12,879 bases of DNA, taken from NCBI GenBank assembly GCA_001805375.1, contig MHFY01000089.1, positions 6,671-19,549 on the forward strand, written 5' to 3'. This document shows, piece after piece, positions 6,830-12,879 of this stretch. Origin of the DNA: Omnitrophica WOR_2 bacterium GWA2_47_8. Its GTDB lineage: Bacteria; Omnitrophota; Gorgyraeia; Zapsychrales; GWA2-47-8. How positions within the stretch are numbered: the first letter of the stretch is position 1; each line of letters starts with the position of its first letter. The notes beneath the pieces were generated by a model. It made no database searches. It was not told the DNA's origin and was given only the letters and a program-made list of their open reading frames with translations. The position numbers and the translations under genes are program-made.

Positions 6830-6913
6830 TTGATGTTTGTACAGTTTATTGCAGATCAGATAACAAACATCAATATTGATTACCTCCAAGGTGTTTTAAA
6901 GAAAAGATCAATA
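6829..6913. repeat. Inverted repeats filling the ricT-metG spacer
   Basis: ATTGATGTTTGT (6829-6840) is a perfect 12-nt complement of ACAAACATCAAT (6863-6874), and its first base is the last base of the ricT TAA. Directly after it, TATTGAT (6874-6880) pairs with ATCAATA (6907-6913), ending 7 nt before the metG ATG. The word attgat/atcaat recurs in both hairpins. There is no U-tract. Confidence 0.75.
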
Positions 6914-6920
6914 CTTATCC

Positions 6921-8429
6921 ATGTCCTCTAAATTCTACGTCACAACACCCATTTATTACGTTAATGATAAACCGCATATTGGCCATGCCTATACGACGAT
7001 CTTAGCCGATTGTCTGGCGCGCTATCATCGTACGGCCGGGGACGAGGTGTTTTTTCTGACCGGCCTGGATGAGCACGGCCAAAAAGTCCAGCAGGCGGCC
7101 GAGAAACGAGGTATGTCGCCCCAGGCGCACTGCGATGATCTAGCTCCTCGCTTTACAGATCTTTGGAAGAAATTAGGCATTCAGTATGATGATTTTGTCC
7201 GCACCACGCAAGACCGGCATAAAAAGATCGTTCAGGCAGCGTTACAGAAAGTTTATGATAACGGCGATGTGTATGAGGCAGAGTATGAGGGATGGTATTC
7301 GGTGGCCGAAGAAAGGTTCATCACGGACACGGAAAAAGAATCCGGGCAATTCCGCGATGTTCAACGGCTGAAAGAGAAGAATTATTTTTTTAAGATGAGC
7401 AAATATCAAAAAAAGCTCATTGAATACATCGAAACCCACCCGGAATTTATTCAGCCGCAGCATCGAAAAAATGAGATTTTAGGATTCCTCCGTCAGCCAT
7501 TGGGTGATCTGTGTATTTCCCGCCCTAAATCCCGTTTGAGCTGGGGCATTGAAATTCCATTCGCTAAAGATTACGTCACGTACGTCTGGTTTGACGCGCT
7601 GATCAATTACATCAGTATTCCCGGCTGGGGGAGCGATGAGAAGAAGTTCAAAAAATGGTGGCCGGCCAATGTGCATTTGATCGGCAAGGATATTCTGACC
7701 ACACATTGCGTGTATTGGCCGACGATGCTGTTTTCTCTGGGGCTTCCGCTGCCCAAAACGGTTTTTGCCCATGGCTGGTGGCTGATCGGCGAGACCAAGA
7801 TGAGTAAATCTTTAGGCAATGTGATCAATCCTCTGGATCTAGTGGATAAATATGGTGAAGATGCAGTGAGGTATTATCTTATGCGGGATATGGTTTTGGG
7901 TGATGATGCAAACTTTACACTTGAAAATTTTATTCATCGATACAACAGTGATTTGGCTAATGATTTTGGAAATTTATTAAATAGGGTAAGTGGGCTCCTT
8001 AATAAACATTTTGAAGGATGTATACCAGAATCTTTCGTATCTGAAAAACTTATACATACAACTCACGAAGTAGGACGACGGTTATGGCAAGAAGCACAAA
8101 TCCATATTAATTCTTTTAAAATACATGAAGCTATTAAGACAATTATGAGTTTAGTGCAAGTGGCTAATTCAAGTTTAGAGAAGGAAGCTCCGTGGAAATT
8201 AATTAAAGAAGGCAATAAGGCTGCTGCGGGACATTGTTTATATACTGCGGCAGAAGCTCTGAGATTAAGTGCCGTGGCGTTAAATCCTATAATGCCGGGA
8301 AAGACTAAAATAGTTTTGGATGTTCTAGGAGCAGAAGGAACTGGGTTGAAGTGGGGAGAATTGAAGTCGGGGACTAAATTGAAATTACACGAGGCTTTAT
8401 TCCCCCGGATTGAAGTAGAAAAGAAATAG
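6921..8429 (+). CDS. metG: Methionyl-tRNA synthetase, possibly mosaic
   Basis: MetG charges tRNA-Met, initiator included, in the cytoplasm. The 502 residues hold the class I fold: HIGH at 19-22 (PHIGHAYT), a connective region, and KMSKS at 293-297, then the alpha-helical anticodon-binding domain. The connective region lacks the CxxC zinc knuckle of many bacterial enzymes (WYSVAEERFITDTE where a Cys pair is often found). The C-terminal tRNA-binding (EMAPII/Trbp111-like) extension is also absent; both absences occur in other short MetRS. Composition changes within the gene: by my count about 49% GC over 7021-7800 and about 37% over 7861-8400, with ATA, AGA and TTA codons appearing after about 7800. 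The frame is intact. No Shine-Dalgarno precedes the ATG at 6921, because a hairpin arm ends 7 nt before it. Identification is very secure. Confidence 0.95.
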   Translation: MSSKFYVTTPIYYVNDKPHIGHAYTTILADCLARYHRTAGDEVFFLTGLDEHGQKVQQAAEKRGMSPQAHCDDLAPRFTDLWKKLGIQYDDFVRTTQDRHKKIVQAALQKVYDNGDVYEAEYEGWYSVAEERFITDTEKESGQFRDVQRLKEKNYFFKMSKYQKKLIEYIETHPEFIQPQHRKNEILGFLRQPLGDLCISRPKSRLSWGIEIPFAKDYVTYVWFDALINYISIPGWGSDEKKFKKWWPANVHLIGKDILTTHCVYWPTMLFSLGLPLPKTVFAHGWWLIGETKMSKSLGNVINPLDLVDKYGEDAVRYYLMRDMVLGDDANFTLENFIHRYNSDLANDFGNLLNRVSGLLNKHFEGCIPESFVSEKLIHTTHEVGRRLWQEAQIHINSFKIHEAIKTIMSLVQVANSSLEKEAPWKLIKEGNKAAAGHCLYTAAEALRLSAVALNPIMPGKTKIVLDVLGAEGTGLKWGELKSGTKLKLHEALFPRIEVEKK

Positions 8430-8510
8430 GCGGGTGACCCGAGAAGGGGCATCCCCGTCACCGCAATTTATATGAGGATGACGGGGATATCGAGGGGCAG
8501 GACCCGCCTA
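8427..8510. repeat. GC-rich inverted repeat that includes the metG stop codon
   Basis: TAGGCGGGT (8427-8435) is a perfect complement of ACCCGCCTA (8502-8510); its first three bases are the metG TAG. Inside, ATCCCCGTCA (8451-8460) pairs perfectly with TGACGGGGAT (8479-8488). An unpaired internal region separates the two stems, and the apical loop is AT-rich. AAAAG and then TTTAAC follow, not a U-tract. The right arm ends 14 nt before the mtnA ATG. Confidence 0.85.
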
Positions 8511-8524
8511 AAAGTTTAACTATT

Positions 8525-9565
8525 ATGGCTATCTCAACAATAAAATGGATCAATAACTGCGCTCGCATCATCGATCAGCGCAAACTTCCCACAAAATTAG
8601 TTTATATTGACTGCCGCAATGAAAAGCAGATGTGGCACGCCATTAAAACGCTGGCTGTGCGCGGGGCTCCGGCCATCGGCGTTGCCGCAGCCTTTGGTGT
8701 TCTTCTGGGATTAAAAAAATTTAAAGGCAGCGATAAATATAAATTTTATAAAGATTTTTACGCACTTTGCGATCATATCGGAAGCTCGCGTCCGACCGCG
8801 GTTAACTTGTTTAATATGCTCGACCGGATGAAAAAGACAGTGGAAGATCATAGAGACCTTCCAATCCCTGAGATCAAGAAACTCCTGCACAAAGAAGCGC
8901 AGGCCATTTACAGGGAAGATCAAAGAGTATGCCGTCAGATGGGAGATTTTGGCGAAAAACTTATTCAGTCCGGTAAGAATTGTTTAACCGTTTGTAACGC
9001 CGGGGCGCTCGCCACCGTCGATTACGGCACCGCGCTGGGTGTGTTTTACAGCGCCAAGAAAAAGGGCAAAAAATTCAAGGTCTATTCCTGCGAGACCCGC
9101 CCGCTTCTGCAGGGCGCGAGACTGACGACATGGGAATTATTAAAACAGAATATTGATACAACGCTCATCTGCGATAACATGGCCGCGACTTTGATGAAAC
9201 AAAAGAAGATCGATATGATCTTTGCCGGTGCCGACCGTATCGCCTCAAACGGCGATACCGCCAATAAGATCGGAACCTATAGTCTCGCGGTTTTGGCCAA
9301 GCACCACGGCATTCCTCTTTATATCGTGGCTCCGCGTTCTACTTTTGATCTAAAGATCAAAAGCGGAAAACAGATCCCGATCGAAGAACGCTCGGCTCGT
9401 GAAGTGACGCATATGGGCGGCGTCCAAACAGCTCCTGCTAATGTCAAAGTTTATAATCCCGCCTTTGATGTGACCGATAATCAGCTCATTACCGGCATTG
9501 TGACCGAGTACGGCATCATCCGCCCGCCGTTTGCAAAGAATATCAAGAAGACATTGAGGAGGTGA
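8525..9565 (+). CDS. mtnA: S-methyl-5-thioribose-1-phosphate isomerase
   Basis: MtnA converts 5-methylthioribose-1-phosphate to methylthioribulose-1-phosphate in methionine salvage or a related shunt that disposes of 5-methylthioadenosine. The 346-residue protein belongs to the eIF2B-like family. It shows RGAPAIG near 47, CNAGALAT with Cys157, and GADRIASNGDTANKIGT with Asp237. These two match the catalytic Cys160 and Asp240 of the B. subtilis enzyme with identical spacing. YNPAFDVT and LITGIVTEYG near the C-terminus are family motifs. Its partner genes (mtnK or mtnP, mtnB, mtnC, mtnD) are not in the window, so pathway completeness cannot be judged. The ATG at 8525 has no Shine-Dalgarno. The last codons, AGGAGGTGA, themselves form a strong anti-16S match. 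Confidence 0.94.
   Translation: MAISTIKWINNCARIIDQRKLPTKLVYIDCRNEKQMWHAIKTLAVRGAPAIGVAAAFGVLLGLKKFKGSDKYKFYKDFYALCDHIGSSRPTAVNLFNMLDRMKKTVEDHRDLPIPEIKKLLHKEAQAIYREDQRVCRQMGDFGEKLIQSGKNCLTVCNAGALATVDYGTALGVFYSAKKKGKKFKVYSCETRPLLQGARLTTWELLKQNIDTTLICDNMAATLMKQKKIDMIFAGADRIASNGDTANKIGTYSLAVLAKHHGIPLYIVAPRSTFDLKIKSGKQIPIEERSAREVTHMGGVQTAPANVKVYNPAFDVTDNQLITGIVTEYGIIRPPFAKNIKKTLRR
9556..9564 (+). promoter_or_regulatory. Strong Shine-Dalgarno-like sequence stranded at the end of mtnA
   Basis: GAGGAGGTG is nearly a full complement of the 16S 3' end, but no ATG follows at the usual distance. The next gene, thiL, starts at 9685 on the far side of the inverted repeat at 9564-9666 and has no Shine-Dalgarno of its own. 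It may be only the coding sequence for Arg-Arg-stop, or it may serve thiL if the hairpin brings it close. Confidence 0.45.
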
Positions 9566-9666
9566 ATATCAGAAAATCAGATTATCAGATAGAGATTATC
9601 AGAAAATCAGAGCCTAGAGGTTAATCTGATATTCTGTTCTCTGAATTCTCATTCTGATGCTCTGAC
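9564..9666. repeat. Inverted repeat built from the word atcaga (mtnA-thiL spacer)
   Basis: Five forward atcaga units start at 9568, 9576, 9584, 9598 and 9606. Five reversed units follow: two exact (tctgat at 9625 and 9653) and three with one change (9633, 9640, 9661). A 15-nt direct repeat, TATCAGAAAATCAGA, occurs at 9567-9581 and 9597-9611. GAATATCAG (9564-9572), which includes the end of the mtnA stop, is an exact complement of CTGATATTC (9626-9634). Several registers of pairing are possible. The right end lies 18 nt before the preferred thiL ATG. Confidence 0.8.
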
Positions 9667-9684
9667 GCTTTGATTTCTTATTTT

Positions 9685-10584
9685 ATGAAGAGATTATCCG
9701 ATATCGGTGAATTCGGTTTTATTGATCTGATCAAAAAAGGCGCGCTGAAACGTCCGGGTGTGATCAAAGGGATCGGTGATGATACGGCGGTCCTTTCTTT
9801 AAATAAAGATAAATTCCTGCTTTTCACGACCGATATGCTCATCGAGGATGTGCATTTTTTGGCTTCCGCAAAGGCGCGGGACATCGGTTATAAGGCCATG
9901 GCTTGCAATATCAGCGATATCGCGGCCATGGGAGGGATCCCGACCTACGCGGTTGTTTCCATCGGGCTTCCGGTCCACAAGCCGCTTTCGTTTGCTTTGA
10001 ATATTTATAAAGGGATCAATGCCCTTTGCCGGAAATTTAATGCGGCTGTTGTGGGGGGAGACACGGTCAAAAGCGACAAGGTGGTCGTGAATATTGCTCT
10101 CTTGGGAGAAGTGCGAAAGAAAGATTTGGTGCTGCGGAATGGGGCGCGGAAAGGCGATCAGATCTTTGTCACCGGGCCTTTGGGCAACTCTTTAAAAACC
10201 GGAAGGCATTTGTCTTTTATCCCTCGCGTGAAGGAAGCGCAATATCTGGTCAGGAATTTTAACCCGACGGCCATGATCGATATTTCCGACGGGTTGGCGG
10301 CGGATCTAGGTCATATTTTGGAACAAAGTAAAGTAGGGGCGATCCTTCATGAGAAAAAGATCCCTTTCGCTCCCGGCGCGGCACTGAAGAATGCGCTGTA
10401 TGATGGAGAGGACTTTGAACTTCTCTTTACGCTGCCGATCCTGCAGGCGAAGATGCTTTTGAAACAAAAGGGACTACGGTTTTACCACATCGGTGAAATA
10501 ACCAAAGAGCGCGAGATCATCAGGATCCATGATAAAAATAACCAGTTACGGACCATCCAGGCGATAGGGTATAAACACTTTTGA
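9685..10584 (+). CDS. thiL: Thiamine-monophosphate kinase
   Basis: ThiL phosphorylates thiamine monophosphate with ATP to thiamine pyrophosphate, the last step of cofactor synthesis. From the ATG at 9685 the protein has 299 residues, slightly short for the family. It opens with the expected LSDIGEFGFIDLI. GDDTAVL (31-37) binds Mg-ATP, NISDIAAMGG and GGDTVKS follow, then DISDGLAADLGHI and DGEDFELLFT near the C-terminal half, all PurM/ThiL-type signatures. A TTG at 9670 would add five residues (MISYF) that do not match the usual start. No Shine-Dalgarno precedes either start. The stop overlaps the tsaE start by one base, so the two are translationally coupled. The thiL-tsaE-tsaB order matches the ydiA-ydiB-ydiC order of B. 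subtilis. Confidence 0.94.
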   Translation: MKRLSDIGEFGFIDLIKKGALKRPGVIKGIGDDTAVLSLNKDKFLLFTTDMLIEDVHFLASAKARDIGYKAMACNISDIAAMGGIPTYAVVSIGLPVHKPLSFALNIYKGINALCRKFNAAVVGGDTVKSDKVVVNIALLGEVRKKDLVLRNGARKGDQIFVTGPLGNSLKTGRHLSFIPRVKEAQYLVRNFNPTAMIDISDGLAADLGHILEQSKVGAILHEKKIPFAPGAALKNALYDGEDFELLFTLPILQAKMLLKQKGLRFYHIGEITKEREIIRIHDKNNQLRTIQAIGYKHF

Positions 10585-11030
10585 TGGAATATTTATCCAA
10601 AAACGAAAAAGAAACATTAAAGCAGGCGGAAAGTCTTTCTAAACTTCTAAAGCCCGGGGATATTGTCTGTCTTTTCGGTGATCTGGGAAGCGGGAAGACC
10701 ACGTTCACCAAAGGTGTTGCTGAGGCCCTGAAAGTCAAGAAAGAGGACGTCAACAGCCCGACCTTTACCTTGCTTAATATTTATCGGGGAAAATATCCGC
10801 TGTATCATTTTGACCTTTACCGCATGGAAAGCAGAAAAGAGATCCTGGAACTGGGTTACGAAGAATTCTTTTACGGAGAAGGCGTGACCTTGGTGGAATG
10901 GGCGGAGAAATTAAAAGATCTGACACCCAAAGAATATTTGAAGGTGGAGCTTTCACATCAGGGACCTACGGAACGCCTGATCAAGATCGAACCGGTTGGG
11001 GAAAAATATAGGGATTTTAAGATACAATGA
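10584..11030 (+). CDS. tsaE: tRNA threonylcarbamoyladenosine biosynthesis ATPase TsaE
   Basis: TsaE (YjeE) is the small ATPase that acts with TsaB and TsaD in attaching the threonylcarbamoyl group to A37 of ANN-decoding tRNAs. The 148 residues carry a Walker A GDLGSGKTT at 32-40. SPTFTLLNIY and YHFDLYRME follow, then ELGYEEFF and VTLVEWAEKL, all diagnostic. Length is normal. The ATG at 10584 shares its A with the last base of the thiL TGA; a TTG at 10581 is a less likely alternative. The last codons (ATACAATGA) form the start of the following inverted repeat. TsaC and TsaD are not present here and must be encoded elsewhere if the pathway is complete. Confidence 0.95.
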   Translation: MEYLSKNEKETLKQAESLSKLLKPGDIVCLFGDLGSGKTTFTKGVAEALKVKKEDVNSPTFTLLNIYRGKYPLYHFDLYRMESRKEILELGYEEFFYGEGVTLVEWAEKLKDLTPKEYLKVELSHQGPTERLIKIEPVGEKYRDFKIQ

Positions 11031-11125
11031 CCAATAACCAATCACCAAATAAATTTTAAAATTCAATGACCTGTTTGAGATTTATAAATTGCTAAATTAT
11101 TTGGTTATTGTATCTTGGTGATTGT
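11024..11125. repeat. Inverted repeat built from acaatNaccaa (tsaE-tsaB spacer)
   Basis: ACAATGACCAA (11024-11034) pairs with TTGGTGATTGT (11115-11125), 10 of 11 positions. CAATCACCAAATAA (11039-11052) pairs with TTATTTGGTTATTG (11097-11110), 13 of 14. The loop region is AT-rich. The left arm contains the tsaE TGA (11028-11030), and the right arm ends 11 nt before the tsaB ATG. The left arm also repeats its word directly (caatgaccaa, caataaccaa, caatcaccaa). Confidence 0.85.
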
Positions 11126-11136
11126 TTCTTTATATT

Positions 11137-11805
11137 ATGAAAATATTATCAATAGACACCTCAACCAAGAGTTTCAGCCTCGTGGTCACGGATGGAGAAA
11201 AAGTCCTGGCTCAAAAAGACATCGTCCTTGAGAAAGTCCTTTCGGATTCCATTATTCCAGCCATCGATAAAATTTTAAGTCAAGCCAAAGTCCTTTTGCC
11301 CAAGCTGGACGGCTTTTGTGTCGGGCTGGGGCCGGGATCATTTACCAGCTTACGGGTCGGTTTATCGACGATCAAAGGCCTGGCGTTTGCCTTGAAAAAA
11401 CCGGTGGTCGGGATATCCAGTCTGGATGGCCTGGCCATGAATGTTAAAGAGGACGCGGATATTTTGACAGTTGTCGATGCCAAACGGAATTTATTTTACA
11501 CGTGTTTTTATCAAAAGAAGGGAATAGCCCTAAAAAGAAAAAGTAAATATTTACTTCTCTCTGCGGATGAGGTATTAAAAGTAATGAAGCCCGGGATGAT
11601 CTTGGTCGGCGACGGCGTTGGTTTGCTGCAGGATAAAATTGCCCGAGAATCAGGCGTCGTTTTAGCTGACCCAGACAATTGGTACCCTAAAGCCGAAAAT
11701 CTAGCATTGTTGTCGTTGGAGCGTTTTAAAAAGAAAGATTTTGATAACATCAGTACACTCGTTCCTCTTTATCTTTATCCGGAAGATTGCCAAGTCCAAA
11801 AATGA
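11137..11805 (+). CDS. tsaB: tRNA threonylcarbamoyladenosine biosynthesis protein TsaB
   Basis: TsaB is the non-catalytic ASKHA-fold partner of TsaD in t6A formation and the scaffold on which TsaE acts. From the ATG at 11137 the protein has 222 residues, beginning MKILSIDTST, the standard first strand of the fold. GLGPGSFTSLRVGL starts at 63 and is the family signature; GISSLDGLA follows. The second half is less conserved, as usual. A TTG at 11122 would add five residues that lie within the hairpin arm; the ATG is better because the family begins at this point. The gene follows tsaE and overlaps alr by 4 bases (ATGA). rimI and tsaD, often next in Firmicutes, are replaced here by alr. Confidence 0.94.
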   Translation: MKILSIDTSTKSFSLVVTDGEKVLAQKDIVLEKVLSDSIIPAIDKILSQAKVLLPKLDGFCVGLGPGSFTSLRVGLSTIKGLAFALKKPVVGISSLDGLAMNVKEDADILTVVDAKRNLFYTCFYQKKGIALKRKSKYLLLSADEVLKVMKPGMILVGDGVGLLQDKIARESGVVLADPDNWYPKAENLALLSLERFKKKDFDNISTLVPLYLYPEDCQVQK

Positions 11806-12879
11806 ACTCTAATTCAAATATACAGAAGCCTCTTGCCTTGACCTGGGCGCAAGTCGACCTTAAGGCCATCGCTCATAATATCAGAGAGATCAAACGAGTT
11901 GCTCTTCCGCAGCATGCCGGAAAGAAAACGCAAAGGGTCAATATCCTGGCGGTCGTGAAGGCGGACGCCTACGGCCACGGAATGTTAAAGGTAGCATCGC
12001 TTCTGGACCGGTTAGGGGTGGATTTTTTCGGCGTCTCGGATGTCCCGGAAGGGATCCTGTTGCGCAAAAACGGGATCAAAAAGCCGGTCCTGCTTTTTGA
12101 GAGCACGTTGGTTTCGTTCCCTAAAGAAATTGTGGAATATAATTTAACCCCGACCGTTTGTACGCTTCCTTTGGCCCAGGCACTTAATCGTTACGCGAAA
12201 CTTAAACATAAAAAGATCGATGTGCATGTGAAGGTCGACACCGGCATGGGGCGCTTGGGGATTTGGCATAAAGACGCGCCGGAATTTATCAAAAAGATCA
12301 TGCAGCTCCCCAATTTGTCTATTAAGGGGATTTACACGCATTTTCCGTCGGCAGATACGGATAAACGTTTTACGCAGGAGCAGATAAAACAGCTTCGGCT
12401 TTTGGTCAAGCAATTGGATAAGATGGGTTTGATCGTTCCTTATATCCACGCCGCCAACAGCATGGGCCTAGCCGGATATAAAATCGATATGCTGAATTTA
12501 GCGCGGGCAGGCCTGATGATCTACGGCCTCTACCCAAGCAGCAGCTTAAAAAGCAAGATTAAATTAAGGCCTGCGTTGAGCGTGAGATCAAAGGTCATCT
12601 TTTTAAAGAAGATCTCCAAAGGAAGAAGCATCAGTTATGGACGCACTTTTATCGCGAAGAAAAATATGACGGTCGCGACCATTCCGATCGGATACAACGA
12701 CGGTTATTGGCGGAGTTTTTCGAATAATGCTTCTGTCCTCGTTGGGGGGAAGCGATGCCCGATCTTAGGGCGGGTGACCATGGATCAGGTAATGGTGGAT
12801 GTGACCAAGGTTTCTAATGTTAGATTGGGAGAGGAATCGGTCATTTTAGGACGGCAGGGAAGAGAAGAGATCACGGCGG
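11802..12879 (+). CDS. alr: Alanine racemase, 3' end cut by the window
   Basis: Alr interconverts L- and D-alanine with pyridoxal phosphate, supplying D-Ala for peptidoglycan. The frame opens with ATG at 11802, overlapping the tsaB stop as ATGA, and stays open to the window edge, giving 359 codons. WAQVDLKAIAHNI is the usual start. VVKADAYGHG holds the PLP lysine, Lys53. KVDTGMGRLG and HAANSMG follow in the TIM barrel. ISYGRTF holds the second catalytic base, Tyr279. The C-terminal beta domain shows GRVTMDQVMVDVT. GYNDGYWR replaces the common GYADGYPR. The N-terminal segment is about 14 residues longer than in the Geobacillus enzyme (K39/Y265), from an insertion before the first strand. The last tens of residues lie outside the window. 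Confidence 0.95.
   Translation, partial: MNSNSNIQKPLALTWAQVDLKAIAHNIREIKRVALPQHAGKKTQRVNILAVVKADAYGHGMLKVASLLDRLGVDFFGVSDVPEGILLRKNGIKKPVLLFESTLVSFPKEIVEYNLTPTVCTLPLAQALNRYAKLKHKKIDVHVKVDTGMGRLGIWHKDAPEFIKKIMQLPNLSIKGIYTHFPSADTDKRFTQEQIKQLRLLVKQLDKMGLIVPYIHAANSMGLAGYKIDMLNLARAGLMIYGLYPSSSLKSKIKLRPALSVRSKVIFLKKISKGRSISYGRTFIAKKNMTVATIPIGYNDGYWRSFSNNASVLVGGKRCPILGRVTMDQVMVDVTKVSNVRLGEESVILGRQGREEITA

Noticed and set aside
8427..8510. The GC-rich hairpin as an ordinary Rho-independent terminator
   Set aside because: No T-run follows the stem (AAAAGTTTAAC), the structure is long and interrupted, and it begins inside the stop codon. Termination is not excluded, but the canonical form is not there.
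9562..9624. A 20-codon ORF from GTG at 9562 after the strong Shine-Dalgarno
   Set aside because: The GTG overlaps the GGAGG site, so spacing is impossible, and the peptide is just translated repeat.
12144..12449. Minus-strand 101-codon ORF opposite alr, and other antisense ORFs in the window
   Set aside because: They mirror the codon structure of well-identified genes on the + strand, and I recognise no family in them.

Overview
This is a gene-dense bacterial chromosome segment. Twelve genes all lie on the + strand and almost all are housekeeping genes. GC content is moderate, and the coding sequence is rich in lysine and in AAG-ATC-type codon pairs. The gene orders tmk-holB-ricT-metG and thiL-tsaE-tsaB-alr resemble Firmicutes-type conserved clusters. 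The protein sequences look like those of an uncultivated, Gram-negative-type lineage. My best guess is Candidatus Omnitrophota or a neighbour in or near the PVC group. This is an inference from style (gene order, repeat-filled spacers, a 'DGR'-type multi-pass membrane protein) and not from a marker gene.

Layout. 23-2118: cysE-cysS, cysteine synthesis followed by cysteine charging, 8 nt apart. 2202-4016: a large AT-rich multi-pass membrane protein of unknown function that looks foreign to the cluster. 4017-4250: a non-coding spacer with a nested hairpin, a second perfect hairpin and a short ORF resembling the N-terminus of a MiaB-like enzyme. 4251-8429: tmk, holB, ricT, metG (dTMP synthesis, clamp-loader subunit, RNA-maturation factor, methionyl-tRNA synthetase). 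8525-9565: mtnA, methylthioribose-phosphate isomerase. 9685-12879: thiL, tsaE, tsaB and an alanine racemase gene cut by the window end. TsaE and TsaB belong to the t6A tRNA-modification pathway. Stop/start overlaps tie thiL to tsaE and tsaB to alr. No spacer exceeds 300 bases.

The most unusual feature is the set of spacers. Of the eight spacers longer than about 60 nt, seven are filled by a long imperfect inverted repeat. In six of the seven, the left arm starts inside, next to or within a few bases of the upstream stop codon. In the six that precede holB, ricT, metG, mtnA, thiL and tsaB, the right arm ends 7-18 nt before the next start codon. These six spacers measure 80-119 nt. Each is built from its own short word (gattacacagat, atcaga, acaatNaccaa, attgat, or a GC-rich stem), so the architecture is shared but the sequence mostly is not. 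None ends in a clear U-tract. Most genes downstream of these elements have no Shine-Dalgarno sequence at the usual place. At mtnA-thiL a strong one is stranded on the far side of the hairpin. I propose these as candidate structural coupling, processing or termination elements.

Two other points merit attention. The last third of metG is abruptly more AT-rich and uses different codons, which suggests a mosaic gene. CysE carries an N-terminal hydrophobic helix not usual for serine acetyltransferases.
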